DNA of 64,000 nt from positions 8,019,512 through 8,083,511 of the forward strand of contig NC_072460.1 of the NCBI RefSeq assembly GCF_027596085.1, in the 5' to 3' direction. The position numbers were made by a program, and so were the translations under genes. Below the pieces are notes generated by a model, which saw nothing but the letters and a program-made list of their open reading frames with translations, did not search any database and was not told the origin of the DNA. Shown here one piece after another: positions 22,207 through 33,300 of the stretch; position 1 is the stretch's first letter; each line of letters begins with the position of its first letter. The DNA is from Anoplopoma fimbria. Lineage: Eukaryota > Chordata > Actinopteri > Perciformes > Anoplopomatidae.

Positions 22207-23931
22207 ATGAAGAAGAAGAGCTCCGAGAAGAAACGCCATGTGGTGGCGTGGGCCAACAAAGCTGAGTGGGACCAGGTGCTGGAGTATCTCTACTCCAAAG
22301 ACTCCGCCTTACAGAGGTTTGCTCTGCAGAGGGTATCCGCCTGGAGGGGCCGGTACGCCAACAGCACGCCCGTGGCGGTGGACTGCACGGCGGACCTGGT
22401 GAGGTGCCAGGTGCTGGACCGGTCCGGGCAGCTGGACGGAGAGGATCTGGTCCTGCTTTATGGAGCCGGACTGGTGAGGTTCGTCAATTTGATCACCGAG
22501 CGCCAGCAGGGGAGGACGGCCCGTCCTCTGAGGCGGCTGGCCGGGAACCTGAACATCCCAGAGTGGGTGGTAGACCTGAGGCATGACATCACGCACAGGA
22601 AGCTGCCAACCTTAAAGTGGTGTCGAAAGGGATGCAAGGTGGTTCTGGAGTGGCTCCAGCAAGAGTACTGGTCCAGACAGCTGGGAGGAGGGCCCAATGA
22701 GGACTGGGAGTCTGAGTCGGATGGAGAGGACGAAGAGGTTGACCTGAAACGCAGAGAGGATGAGCTCATCGCCAGGCAGAGAGAGATGGAAGCCTACAAG
22801 AAGGCGCGGGAGCTTCTGATATCGTTTGAAAAAGAGCAGTACCAGGCTTTTGATGGACTCCCTGAGGACAAAGAGAAGAACTTGTGGCCCGCCCCCTTTG
22901 CAGACATGACCTGGTTACTCGGTGAGATCAAGCAGTTTGCTCTGGAGTCCAGTAATCTGCTGATTGATGTGTTGCTGGAAGACGGATTTCTGGTTCCGAC
23001 TGCGGAACAGCTGGAAACGTTGGGCTGCAACGCCTCTGACAGCGCCTGTGCCACTGAACCCAGACTTGTTCAAGCCTTCCTGCGGTTTTGGCTGCCCCTC
23101 CTGAAGATGCTCAACTCGCCGTCCTTTATTCTCCTCCTCCTGGAGAAGCTGTCTGTTGAACTGAAGCTGCTCGCCAAGGAGCCAAATGCCCACAGGGCTT
23201 TTTACATTGCCGCTTGGATTTCAGAAATCATCATCTGCAACAGCAACAAATTTGAATACCACTTTGAGACGAAGGGACAGAAGAAGGCCAGAATGAAGGA
23301 CAGGATCTTTGTAAACCGCATCCAGCTGAGGTGGCAGCAGCTGCTCTCGGCATGCCTGGACGCTCCTTGTGTAAGCACGCCCCACTTGCTCCGGTTGATC
23401 CTCGACGACATGGAGCATCCCCTCCCTCTGGAAACCCGACAGAGGCTGCTCCAGCTATGCTCCATCTACACACAGGGAACCCCACACTCGGAGCCCCACA
23501 CTTCCCTGCAGCGGAAACAACAGCCCATTTACACACTGGAGAGCTTGCACGAGAAGCTGCAGCATTCGCGGCGCCTCGGCCATTCGCGGCGTGCTGAGGT
23601 GGAGAGGAGCGAGGCCTCCCAGGAGTACAAATGGGCGGATGTTCAGGCTGAGAAGGCCAAGTTGCTCAGAGGCTCTCCGTGGCAGGTGTGCACCGATAAG
23701 GTTTTGTGGAAGAACTACCCTCTGGGTAAAATCCCCGGACAGTCAGATGACCCTTCACGCCTCATGGTGGAAAACTACTCAACGATGACTGTGTTTGACC
23801 AGCCGGTGGAGTTGGAGAGCAACACAACGCACACTGTCCCAGGAGTCTCGGCACCGGTGAGGACAGCTGACGGCCTTCTATGGAACCACAGTGACGTCAA
23901 CAAGCTGAAATCTGGACTGCAACTTTTTTGA
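22207..23931 (+). CDS. las1l: LAS1-like ribosome biogenesis endoribonuclease (574 residues, one exon)
   Basis: LAS1L cuts the ITS2 spacer of pre-rRNA together with the polynucleotide kinase NOL9, in the nucleolus and within the rixosome. The N-terminal Las1 domain is clear from residue 11 (VVAWANKAEWDQV) to about 160. It contains the HEPN nuclease motif RHDITH at residues 125-130, with the catalytic Arg and His intact. An acidic, charged stretch follows near residues 175-195, then a helical region with DDGFL-type text (LEDGFLVPTAEQL). The C-terminal block runs from WQV through FPLG-like YPLGKIPGQSDDP to the ending KLKSGLQLF, matching vertebrate LAS1L. The human protein is near 730 residues and has a long Glu-rich insert that is mostly absent here. 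The mammalian gene has many exons, whereas this frame is unbroken. The start is the first ATG after a GC-rich leader. Confidence 0.92.
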   Translation: MKKKSSEKKRHVVAWANKAEWDQVLEYLYSKDSALQRFALQRVSAWRGRYANSTPVAVDCTADLVRCQVLDRSGQLDGEDLVLLYGAGLVRFVNLITERQQGRTARPLRRLAGNLNIPEWVVDLRHDITHRKLPTLKWCRKGCKVVLEWLQQEYWSRQLGGGPNEDWESESDGEDEEVDLKRREDELIARQREMEAYKKARELLISFEKEQYQAFDGLPEDKEKNLWPAPFADMTWLLGEIKQFALESSNLLIDVLLEDGFLVPTAEQLETLGCNASDSACATEPRLVQAFLRFWLPLLKMLNSPSFILLLLEKLSVELKLLAKEPNAHRAFYIAAWISEIIICNSNKFEYHFETKGQKKARMKDRIFVNRIQLRWQQLLSACLDAPCVSTPHLLRLILDDMEHPLPLETRQRLLQLCSIYTQGTPHSEPHTSLQRKQQPIYTLESLHEKLQHSRRLGHSRRAEVERSEASQEYKWADVQAEKAKLLRGSPWQVCTDKVLWKNYPLGKIPGQSDDPSRLMVENYSTMTVFDQPVELESNTTHTVPGVSAPVRTADGLLWNHSDVNKLKSGLQLF

Positions 23932-24854
23932 GTTGTTAGAAAGCTGTGAAATATATCCTATTAGCTGCTGGCCCACTGATGAACTTATGTTCCAGGTTGT
24001 TTTGACACTTGGATCAAAGAAACAAAATGCCCAAAATAAATCAACTTCAGTACTAAGCAGACTTTGTCGAGGGATGAAATATGTAAAGCAGTTGATTCAT
24101 CGATGAGTCGATTGACATAAAATACATTTATCTGAGTCATTCACCAGGAAAGAACACCAAACAGTCACTTATTCTAGTTTCTAAAATGTGATGAACTGCT
24201 GCTTTTCTGTCTCTATCATCAAGGATAGAAACAAATTTTATCACTAATTAAGTTATCAATTCATGAAATGTCTGACACCAGTGAAAAAAAGTCTGTATTA
24301 GTTTTCCAGAGCCCAAGGTGATGTCTTCAACTGACTTTAAGTCCCCCCCCCAAAAAAATCTGACATTTTATAGACATTCATTCATTGAGATGGTGTACAG
24401 TGAGGTTCTGTTTTACTTTCACCTGTTATCCAAGTGAACTTGTGCACTGTTGATACAGTTTTCGGCCCCTACAAAGAGTTTCGGAGTAGATGCCTTTCAG
24501 TTGAAAACCCTGGCAGAGGGGATACTGTTGAAAGAACAGATTTTTTTGTGTGTAATACATTTTCTTTTGCGCTCTTATGGCCAATAAAACATTTTGATTT
24601 ACGAATTAATTTGATTATGTTGTTTTTAAGTGTATGATCTATGGAGTGTTTGGAGAGTGTGTCTTATTTTCACGAAAGTGTCTACCAACTTACAACCATG
24701 AAGGAAACCACCATGTTTATTCTGTTACTGCCTTTTTAGAGCAGTCTTTTTTTCAACAGAAATGTGTGATGGAGTTCATGTGAATGGTAAAAGAGAACTT
24801 ATCACACTAAATCTGATGACCTTTCTATTTATTCTGAAAGGTCATCATAGGAAG
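23932..24854 (+). other. las1l 3' untranslated region and flank
   Basis: AATAAA signals lie at 24035-24040 and 24583-24588, so transcripts of two lengths are plausible. There is no long A tract of the sort a recent retrocopy would leave. A C run followed by A residues occurs near 24345. No other gene was seen. Confidence 0.5.
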
Positions 24855-25060
24855 AGGGCTTAATGGTGGTTAGCACTGTCGCCTCACAGCAAGAGGGGCC
24901 TGGGTTCAATTCCCGGGCTAGACGAGTTCTCCGGCTTCCTCCCACAGTCCAAAGACATGCAGATTAGGTTCATTGAAAACTCTAAATCGCCCGTGTGGAT
25001 GTGTGCGTGAATGGTGGTCTGTTTATACATGTCAGCCCTGCGATAAAGTTTGTTCGTGAT
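24855..25060 (+). mobile_element. tRNA-derived SINE-like element, 5' part
   Basis: The element has a tRNA-like A box (TGGTGGTTAGCACTG) and B box (GGTTCAATTCC), followed by CCTCCCACAGTCCAAAGACA. The same family occurs on the - strand at about 56886-57213. A likely 3' end (AGGATAAGTGGTTAAAGTGA and GAATGAATGAAT) lies separately at about 25784-25818. Confidence 0.65.
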
Positions 25061-25631
25061 GAATTGTGCCTCGCCTGGAACGTGGACGAGAGCAGGCGGC
25101 AGCAGCAGGGGCCGTTGGAAAAAAAACTGCGGTCAAGTCAAGATTTCAGCTGCCTTCAATGAAAACCCAGGAAGTCAGTGAATGTTTACATCCTGTTTGT
25201 AGGCTACCTGTAGTTTGCAAACTACGTTTGGATATCTTTTTATTTATTGAACCATGTCATTATTATAATTGAGGATATAAGATTATTGGATGTCATATTT
25301 ATTTAAACATTTATATAAATAAATATACCTGAAAGTAGTGTAATTTCTAAATCATACAACTGTAAATTTTAGAAATTGAAAAACTGGCAACAGTCCAAAC
25401 ATCACAGTTACATAAATAGGCTACACACGGAGGAAAAGCAACACTGCAAGTTTTGATCAGTGACAATTGTGCTCTCCTTTTAAAAGGTTTTCTGATTTCC
25501 CAATCCCAATCTATGCACTTCACACATTCCAGTTCCCTAACTGAAATAATGTTGATATTGAGTTTTAATTAGGCTTTCTAAATAAATATCTTTATTTTCA
25601 GATACTAAATAAATAACCTTATATATTATTA

Positions 25632-25662
<31 letters not shown>

Positions 25663-26460
25663 CAGCCACATCATTTCACAACGTGAGACCACAAGCCAAC
25701 AATAAAGTGTCATATCTTACAATTACACAGAAAATAAGAATTTTCTACAAAACGTGGTGTTTGTTATCAAAACTAACCCTTAAAAGGATAAGTGGTTAAA
25801 GTGAATGAATGAATGAATCATAGGAAGACACGTTGGACTTGGCAGCATTACAACAATTACATTAAATGACATAGTTCAAATGTAAAGATAAATTCATAAA
25901 GCAAGCACAATTTAACAGGGTATATTCTAAGCACATTTATGGTGACCTGAATGAAAAGATAAGATAAGATAATCCTAAAGAATTAAAGTTAATTCACAGT
26001 AAAATAATTCACAGTAACTGAAATATTATATATACAGACAGAAACTATTATAACTATTGTATTGCACAGTGTATTAGTGACATTGTAAAAGAAACACTTG
26101 TGTATGATGCAACACAACACATATACAACATATACTACTTATATAAAGCTTTGGTTTATTATTTTTACTCTGTCAGAGAGGGGTTAATATAACTGGTCAT
26201 TATGTCTGGGCCATATTTGTAATGTAACAGCCTTATACCTGACCTTTATTTTGAAATACCCGGCAATGAAAACCGGAGGTATTACATAGATGTAAGCAGC
26301 TTGACACCGGAGCGAGTGCTTGTTCAGTGTATTACCGAATGTAATAAAGGTCCGCTCTTATGGCCAGTCCTGTACAACTGCGTGGCCTTGGATTTAATGA
26401 GCAGTCAGACTGTCACAACAACATTGACATGTGTAGGTCACTCACTCACTGACCAGAGTT
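25061..26460. other. Intergenic, AT-rich, no gene seen
   Basis: It contains an (ATT)n tract at about 25625-25662, a possible SINE 3' end with GAATGAATGAAT at about 25784-25818, and otherwise AT-rich sequence with no supported reading frame. Confidence 0.5.
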
Positions 26461-26469
26461 CAGTAGGGC

Positions 26470-26736
26470 TTTTATTTTTTGACCACTTGGCCGGAAGTGT
26501 TCTCGCAGAGCCGCCTCTCGTCACGCGTCGCACCGCGCGCCATTGTCCTCCGGTGTTCAAGTTGTGAGCGGTTGAGCTCGCGTCCAGCTACCAGGGCCGC
26601 TTCGTCGACTGAATGTGTTGCAGCACTTTCTAGTTTCACTCTGGTTTTAAGGATATTTAACGGGACGGTGAGTTGGTTGAAGGATTCCCGGTAACAAAAA
26701 CGCTGCGTCATCAGCGCGCTAGTCCTGTCGGTAACG
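26470..26736 (+). promoter_or_regulatory. crebzf promoter and non-coding first exon
   Basis: The GC-rich block carries an ETS/GABP site (CCGGAAGTG, 26491-26499) and a YY1-like CGCCATTG near 26539, both typical of TATA-less housekeeping promoters. A likely first exon ends at about 26736, before GTAAGG. An alternative donor, GTAACG, lies six bases upstream. The next acceptor is CTCAACAG at about 27349, just before the coding exon. Confidence 0.5.
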
Positions 26737-27258
26737 GTAAGGCCTCATGGCTGCAGACGACGACAAAAACACTTGTTAGCTAAACATGCTAACGTCTGAA
26801 TGAGCTAAGAAATGCCCATGTGGGTAATTTAGATGTTCACTTGTATTTGAATTCACCGTAACTAGCGGGGACGGTTGCTAGTTGCTAAATCTGTGTTTCA
26901 GCTGAGGCCCAGCTGGGAAGCTAACGCTAAAGCTCACGAATATCAATGTCATTCTTTTGATTATTGACCTAATAAGTCGGAGTTTTTTTTAAAAAAAAGA
27001 GGTGGAATTCTACATAATGAGATCCGTTATATGTGACAGGGTGCATTTTTAGAGCATTAGTTGTTAAACACCGTGTAGTGCGAACGTTAGCTAGCACAAA
27101 GCTATCAGGCACAACGAGCCAGTAACGTCACTGACACGTTTAGCTAACACACTCCCGCCTTATTAGCCTGTTATGAAATGGAGAAAAGCACTCTGTGACA
27201 GCCTTTACTGTGCAACACTGACTGAAACTGCTATCACAATAATAGATTTCTCTGATAA

Positions 27259-27290
<32 letters not shown>

Positions 27291-27360
27291 AGAATTGGTT
27301 ACTTGCTGCAAGATTACACACTCACAGTGTACTTTGTTGTCTCAACAGGTGAGGAAACTC

Positions 27361-28182
27361 ATGAGATATTCTGGACAGCTTCCATTGCAGTCCAGCTGTC
27401 AAACCACAATGATCACCAGAAGAAGACGCACTATGAACAACACACGAGTGCAGCCTCTGGAGGTTGAAGTGTTGGAAACCGTGGAAGATCTCTCAAGTCC
27501 TTCTGAGGGTTTCCCGTCGGATGACATGGACACCGCTGGAATAGAGCTAGATGACCTGTTTGGAATTGAAGACTTAAAATGGACACTTGAGAGAGATACG
27601 TCGTCCTCCTCGCTCTTTGATATCGAGTTGGCTGATCTTGGTTTGAGCGCCAAAGACGAAGATTCCGAGGTTGAAGCTTCAACAGCATCATCACCTGATA
27701 GAATGTTATCTGAGTCAAGGATTAAGAAGAGGCAAAGCCAGTCGAGCCACATGATCAACAAAAACGCCATCGCTGCCAGAATGAATCGTCTCAGGAAGAA
27801 AGAATATGTCAACAGCTTGGAGAAGAAAGTTGGCATCCTGTCAACAGAAAACAACGTGCTCCGACAGGAAAATTCTCAACTGACCAAGAGAGTGGAAGAG
27901 TTGGAAGATGAAACCAGGTACTTGAGGGCTGTGCTGGCCAATGAGAGCATGTTAGCCCAGCTCTTGTCCAGGCTGAGCGGTGTGAATGGGATGAAATTAT
28001 CTTCCTCCCTTTTCCAGGGGCCCGACTCGAACGAACACGACTACGCCTTGCCCAGAAAGCGTGTGAAAGTGGAGGAGAAAGAGACAGCGGGTGGCGTGTG
28101 TCTGCACGTGGACAAGGACCATGTCTCAGTGGAGTTCTGCACCAAATGTGCAGAGAGTGCAAGCACATCGCTCAAAATGTAG
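27361..28182 (+). CDS. crebzf: CREB/ATF bZIP transcription factor (Zhangfei), 273 residues
   Basis: CREBZF is a nuclear bZIP factor that binds HCF-1 and modulates ATF4, the unfolded-protein response and nuclear receptors. Counted from the ATG at 27361, an acidic N-terminal half carries a D/E-rich activation-like region ([17 protein letters not shown]). A basic region follows at about residues 121-148 ([16 protein letters not shown]), then a leucine zipper with coiled coil to about 205. The usual Cys/Ser of the basic-region signature is Asn here, as expected for this atypical family. The HCF-1-binding motif EHDY is at residues 225-228, followed by [10 protein letters not shown] and the conserved cysteine-bearing ending [14 protein letters not shown]. 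The reading frame extends upstream of 27361, but that part lies before the acceptor CAG. ATGs at 27409 and 27433 are alternative starts. Confidence 0.93.
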   Translation: MRYSGQLPLQSSCQTTMITRRRRTMNNTRVQPLEVEVLETVEDLSSPSEGFPSDDMDTAGIELDDLFGIEDLKWTLERDTSSSSLFDIELADLGLSAKDEDSEVEASTASSPDRMLSESRIKKRQSQSSHMINKNAIAARMNRLRKKEYVNSLEKKVGILSTENNVLRQENSQLTKRVEELEDETRYLRAVLANESMLAQLLSRLSGVNGMKLSSSLFQGPDSNEHDYALPRKRVKVEEKETAGGVCLHVDKDHVSVEFCTKCAESASTSLKM

Positions 28183-29218
28183 GGTCAAGTACTTATCTCT
28201 GTTTTCAGATATTGAGACTGAACTTGATATGGCTCTGTACTGAACCTCTTGAGGGTGGATGAACACCGTTGAATTTGTTAAGATTACCTAAGAACTGCTG
28301 AATGTGCATGTGTTTTTGTGTGATGATGGATTGAGTACACGTTACTGCTAAACCTTGTTGACAGTTTCTTCTAGGTAATGGTTGATCCACCATGCGGGAT
28401 GAGGCTTTCTGAACACCTTTACCTCCTTGACTCCATGGTAAGGATCAGACAAGAACAGATCTTTTTTATAGTTGTTTTTCACAGGCCTCGTTCAGCAGCA
28501 ACCTAAGTTTATCTGTTTTGATGAGTTCTTCCCAGTTAGTGGATTTTGACTACTTTTATTATCATTTATTTTATTTACAGTTTGTTGTTCTAGGAAATAA
28601 TTTGATTTCAATTAACATCTAATAAGAGTTTAAATTAAAGTATCCTGAATGCTTAGATGTTTATATAAAGGTGAAGCTCCACAAAGAGAGATTTTGTATT
28701 GGCTGTCAAATTGGAAATGCTCAAAAAGACAAGATTGTAAATATTTTCTTTTGGTAAGAATTGATCTCTTTGTGAATCGGCGCCATTGTACAAAGAATGC
28801 TTTCATTTAGCGCCACCTATTTTTCTTTATGCTAAAGTGGATTCTGCTGGTGGAAGGGGAAGAGGCTGGACAAGCTGCTGCCAACGTGGCCTGGTATTTT
28901 TTTAAAGGTAGTATCGGTAACAAATGGTATGCGTGATCATATTTCTTTCACAACATCTGTAGCTCTTTTCAGCTTAGCTCATGCAGCATTTTTTGGGGGC
29001 TTGACTACAGCTGCTCAATTATTCATGATGTGATGCTATTGGAGACCTAATTGTCTCATAATTATGTCTTGTCTATATTGACTTACTGGAATGTATTAAG
29101 TTAATACGACCAAAATGATCTGATTTAAGTGGTGGAATTGCCAGCTATGTGTAACTAAATGTAAATGTGTATATACCCTTTGAATACAGGCAAATGACCT
29201 TGATGTTGGACAAATAAA
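28183..29218 (+). other. crebzf 3' untranslated region
   Basis: The AT-rich sequence runs from the stop codon to AATAAA at 29213-29218, the best polyadenylation signal. An acceptor-like TTTCTAAACAG at about 29309 could mark a further untranslated exon. That is not proven from the sequence. Confidence 0.45.
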
Positions 29219-29640
29219 TACTATTTTCATTATGTTTGAGTTACTAATATCTACTGTGTCTTGTTCTGTACTGTTGATATTAATGCATCTCTTTTTCTCT
29301 TTCTAAACAGCAAGCTCTCTGCCGATAATGGTCTTACTTTTCCTGAACATTTGGGTCAAGTCTGGTAAAGGTTGTCAAAACAAATGACCAAGACCTCATT
29401 TGATGGAAGTATGAGGGGACCCACAGGGAGTAATCATCCTGCCCATGTTTAAGCCCATTTACTTCAAACCATAGATGCAAATTTTACAGTCACTTTCATG
29501 TCTTTAATGTTTTTATAATAGATTGCAGTCATTAAAACATGTCCTAGTGGAAGAGCACAGGTGAAATTGATAACCTTGGCTCAGCTATTCCAATGAGCCA
29601 GCACAAACAATACCAGGACCTCCTTGAGTGGAATGCAGCC

Positions 29641-30365
29641 ATTATTAAAGGGATAGTTCTGATATTTTTGATGTACTTCATAGTCAGTGTACCTACAGGA
29701 GATGATGATCGTCATCCCCAGTTTGAAGAAACCAGCACAGTAGCAACATACTGCTGTATGAAGAATATTTTCAATGCCTTACCTTGCTGACTGACAGACA
29801 TTTCTGGCTGTAAACAGAACCTATTACATCCATCTTTGTTCTCTTCAAAGCCACTAAACTCCATTGTCAAAAAGACAATTTTTTTCTCACAGAACACAGG
29901 AGTTGTTGGTCTACCGCTACCTGTATCCGTTTCATTGTGTTATTGTGTTAATTGGTGTTATAAAGGGCTAGTTCGGATTCACCAAAGTCTCATAGCAACA
30001 CAAAGAAACTAACTGGTAGAGGAAGCGGTAGACCAACAACCCTGTTATCTGTGAGATAAGATTGCTTTTTTTTGTCAATGGAGTCTTGTGAGTTGAGAGC
30101 ACAGATGGACATAATGGCTTCAGCTCCGGGTGGAAAGAGCTGTCTGAAAGCAAGGTATGGAATTGAAAAAATCGAAACGTAAAGTACACTTAAACCGTTT
30201 TTAGGTGTCTAAAATACGTCCACTGGAGTAAATATTTTGCTCTTTTGCTGGTATTTCTGTCTGTTGCACAAAACTCCATTTACTGTAGGGTAATACACTG
30301 ACTATGGAGAAGTAGCTCATACAACCACACTTCTTAAAATCTGAAGTATACCTTTAATATTATTA
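29641..30365. mobile_element. Fold-back MITE, family A, first copy
   Basis: The two halves are imperfect inverted copies over about 350 bp each. TTGTTGGTCTACCGCT at 29902 pairs with AGCGGTAGACCAACAA near 30023. CTCCATTGTCAAAAAGACAA pairs with the TTTGTCAATGGAGTC region. CATAGTCAGTGT near 29680 pairs with ACACTGACTATG near 30296. No transposase is encoded. A second member lies at 55265-55975. Confidence 0.7.
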
Positions 30366-33300
30366 AATATGCCTGTACTTTCCTACCATGACAGGTCAAA
30401 AATGTCTAATATAATTAATATCAGATGGGGGGGCTTTCATGGACTTGGATCAGTCTGCTAAAGCTCAGTCTGCTTAAGCAGACTACTGTCCTGCCTCACA
30501 GCAGGGGATATAAAAAGGTCTAATCAACCAGTTATGCTCATGGGATCAGTTTGTGGCAGTAGTAATGGTACAAACAAAAAGCTTTTACTGTGATTTGTGA
30601 CCAGCACACCTCCAACACACATTCAAAGTAAACTCTACCTTCTTGTGTGGTGTAGGGGAAAAGTACAGTGACGTCACCCCTGGATCGTTCATAGCATGTC
30701 TCGGTGCTACAAAACACCCCAATGTAGTAAAGTGTCAAAACTTACAACTTGTTTGAAATAGGAAACCCCTCCTTTTGCGGGATGATCCCATCAGATATCA
30801 GTCACTGATCAGATCACAGATCAAATCAGCACAAAAGAAAAATGGGATAATATAACTGTTAGAGATCCCCGATCACGTTTTTTTTTTGCCACCCATACTA
30901 ATTGCCAATCATCGATGATTCATATTGTCAGATACAGATCCGTTTTTTGTTTGATTATGGAAGCTGGTCTATAATTCGCCATACTTTTATTTTTTACCAA
31001 CGTCCTAAAAATTATTTCAACTGCTCTGAATATTAAACCATCAGAAATGCTTACTGTCACTTTGTTACAGTAAGTTGTTACAGTAAGTTCCTGAATATGA
31101 GCTTTGTGTTTTTCTTAAGCATTAAGATACTTTCACAGTAATAGTTTTTCTTTATTAAAACACATAATTCAAATGATTGTTAAAACAAATCTTTTCATTA
31201 GTAGTTTTAATGATGTATTATGATTGGATTAAATCTAGTGTTGGGAAGTCTTTTTATATCAATGAGAAAACATCTTCAAACAACTGGATTTATTAAGATA
31301 TGGGTGACTTAAAAAAAGCATAAATGCCGATTACTTGATGGTATATTTTACTGAATATTTGCCAGCTAAAAGAAATCACACTGTGATCGTTAACTGTGTA
31401 ATCGCCGTTCACATGCGTGCTGAACTTTTAGAGGGATTAACACCATTAACGATAGGGAACGCTACCCGCTTGGAGCAGACTGACTGAGTTCGGTAGTAGT
31501 TTTAGTCAGCAGCCAAGGTGAGCTGTGGCCTGTAATGGTCCACCGTGGAGGACATGCTCCCGCACCAGCTGCTACACAGAGGGTTGAGCTTATTAAAAGT
31601 GTATTAATATTGAACGTGTGACGTGATCACATTTGACAAAGTACTCCCTTGGGTCCCCAGCATAACCCCCACCAAGTGTGAGGTCGCTCAGATGAGCAGT
31701 TCTCAGGTTATGCAAAGGACTCAAACAGATTGAGTCCCCGCTTTAGAGTTAGACCGTTGAGAGGGTGCACTGTTCTGAAGTCTCCCAGGATGGTGCTTTT
31801 AAGTCCAGATATAAGTGAACAGTTGTGCATTTTGGGAAAAGCTCCTTTTCTTTCTCACAGATCGTGAAATCTATACCACTCTCATGTCCGTGTGTTAAAA
31901 TGAAGCTTCAGCCAGTTAGCTGAGTAAAGCCTGAAGACTGGGAACAAGAATTCCTACCTACACCTTTTTATAGAATAATAATATTATTATATTTAAATTA
32001 TAGAGACACGGAGATGTAAAACCCACAAATTGTGGGGTCTAGTGACTTACTGGAGTCTTACTGGAGCCATCATGTTGCCAGGCAACCAGGAGAGACAAAT
32101 TAGACAAATACGATGTAAACTAAATTAATGAGTTAATCTTTTAGTGATAGGAAATGCTGGTTGGCAGACTTAGAAAGCCTGGATAGCTGTTTCCATTCTT
32201 TTTGCTAAACTTAAGGCTGTTGATTGGAGCTTCATATTATCATCTCATCCATCTCTCAGCAAGAAGTCAAATAAGTCTAATGACCATTAAACATGAACAG
32301 GAACCGTTTTATTTGCTTGTGTCAAATGGAAATGATAATTTTACTGACATGTATTCATTTCATCTTTGTTGTAGACTCAAGATAAAGATATATATTTGGA
32401 TATCCATAAGCTTGTCAAAAAGCTGAATATATAAAGCAAACTAATAGTAGCACTGACACTATAGTCATAGTCAAAGCATTTATGAGCAGCATATAAACAT
32501 TCAGTAAATGAGGTGTAACTCATTAGGATTATGACTTCTATGAAGACATTTACTACAGTGTCATTTATCCGTTCATCGAGCAGCCTTATGGGTGCCGTCA
32601 GGAAGAGCTTAAGTTGACAAATGTAGTTATCTACACAGCCAACTAATGCATCAGTGTATAATAAACCATTCATTACTTTTTTTTGAACAGATTGTTAATG
32701 TCTCATACAGCGATCTAAAGTGAAGTGTTGCGGTTTGTTGTGCACATCGAATCAAGACAAAGGATTGATGCTTCTTGCTTTTAATTACCATTAGACAGGA
32801 GATGTGTACATCCCTCTCTACAGTTGCACAAGCACAACGTTTCATTCCCAGGTTCCATTGGTTCTCCTGCCCTGATCACGAGGAGACAACACCCCCACGA
32901 CTTTTCAGCCTTTTCAGCCAAGCTTTCTTTGGCAGAAAGGGTTGTCTGACAGCAAGGTAAAGCGTTGAAAATAATCTAAATATGGCATACACTTATTTAT
33001 TTGTGGTTTATTTGTTAGGGCCTGATACAATATACATAGACAAACTGAAAAGAGAAAAGGGTGATGCGAACAGTCTCCATTGCATAGGGAGTGATTCACA
33101 TAAAAGGGAATTCAAACTTTTTTGGGGGGATACCTGATTTCTTCATGCAGTTAGTTCCAAGGTTCAGGTGCCCTAATAGAGAAAGAACCATGACCTTTAG
33201 CACACCTGCAAACTTGTCGCTGAGCCAGCGTTTCTCAGATTGGAGTGAGAGCTTTATGTCGTGATCTTCGCAATAGAACATCTTTGATGTGACGTGTCGA

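Noticed and set aside
22266..23788. Several 60-100 codon frames on both strands overlapping las1l
   Set aside because: They are shadows of the GC-rich las1l coding sequence. Only the 574-codon frame has family residues.
24880..24925. A functional tRNA gene at the A/B-box sequence
   Set aside because: The boxes belong to a dispersed repeat with a second copy at 57130-57213, and no cloverleaf with an anticodon arm could be drawn.
27399..28168. - strand frames of 95-151 codons opposite crebzf
   Set aside because: They are antisense shadows of the bZIP gene. The residues show no domain and codon use follows the other strand.
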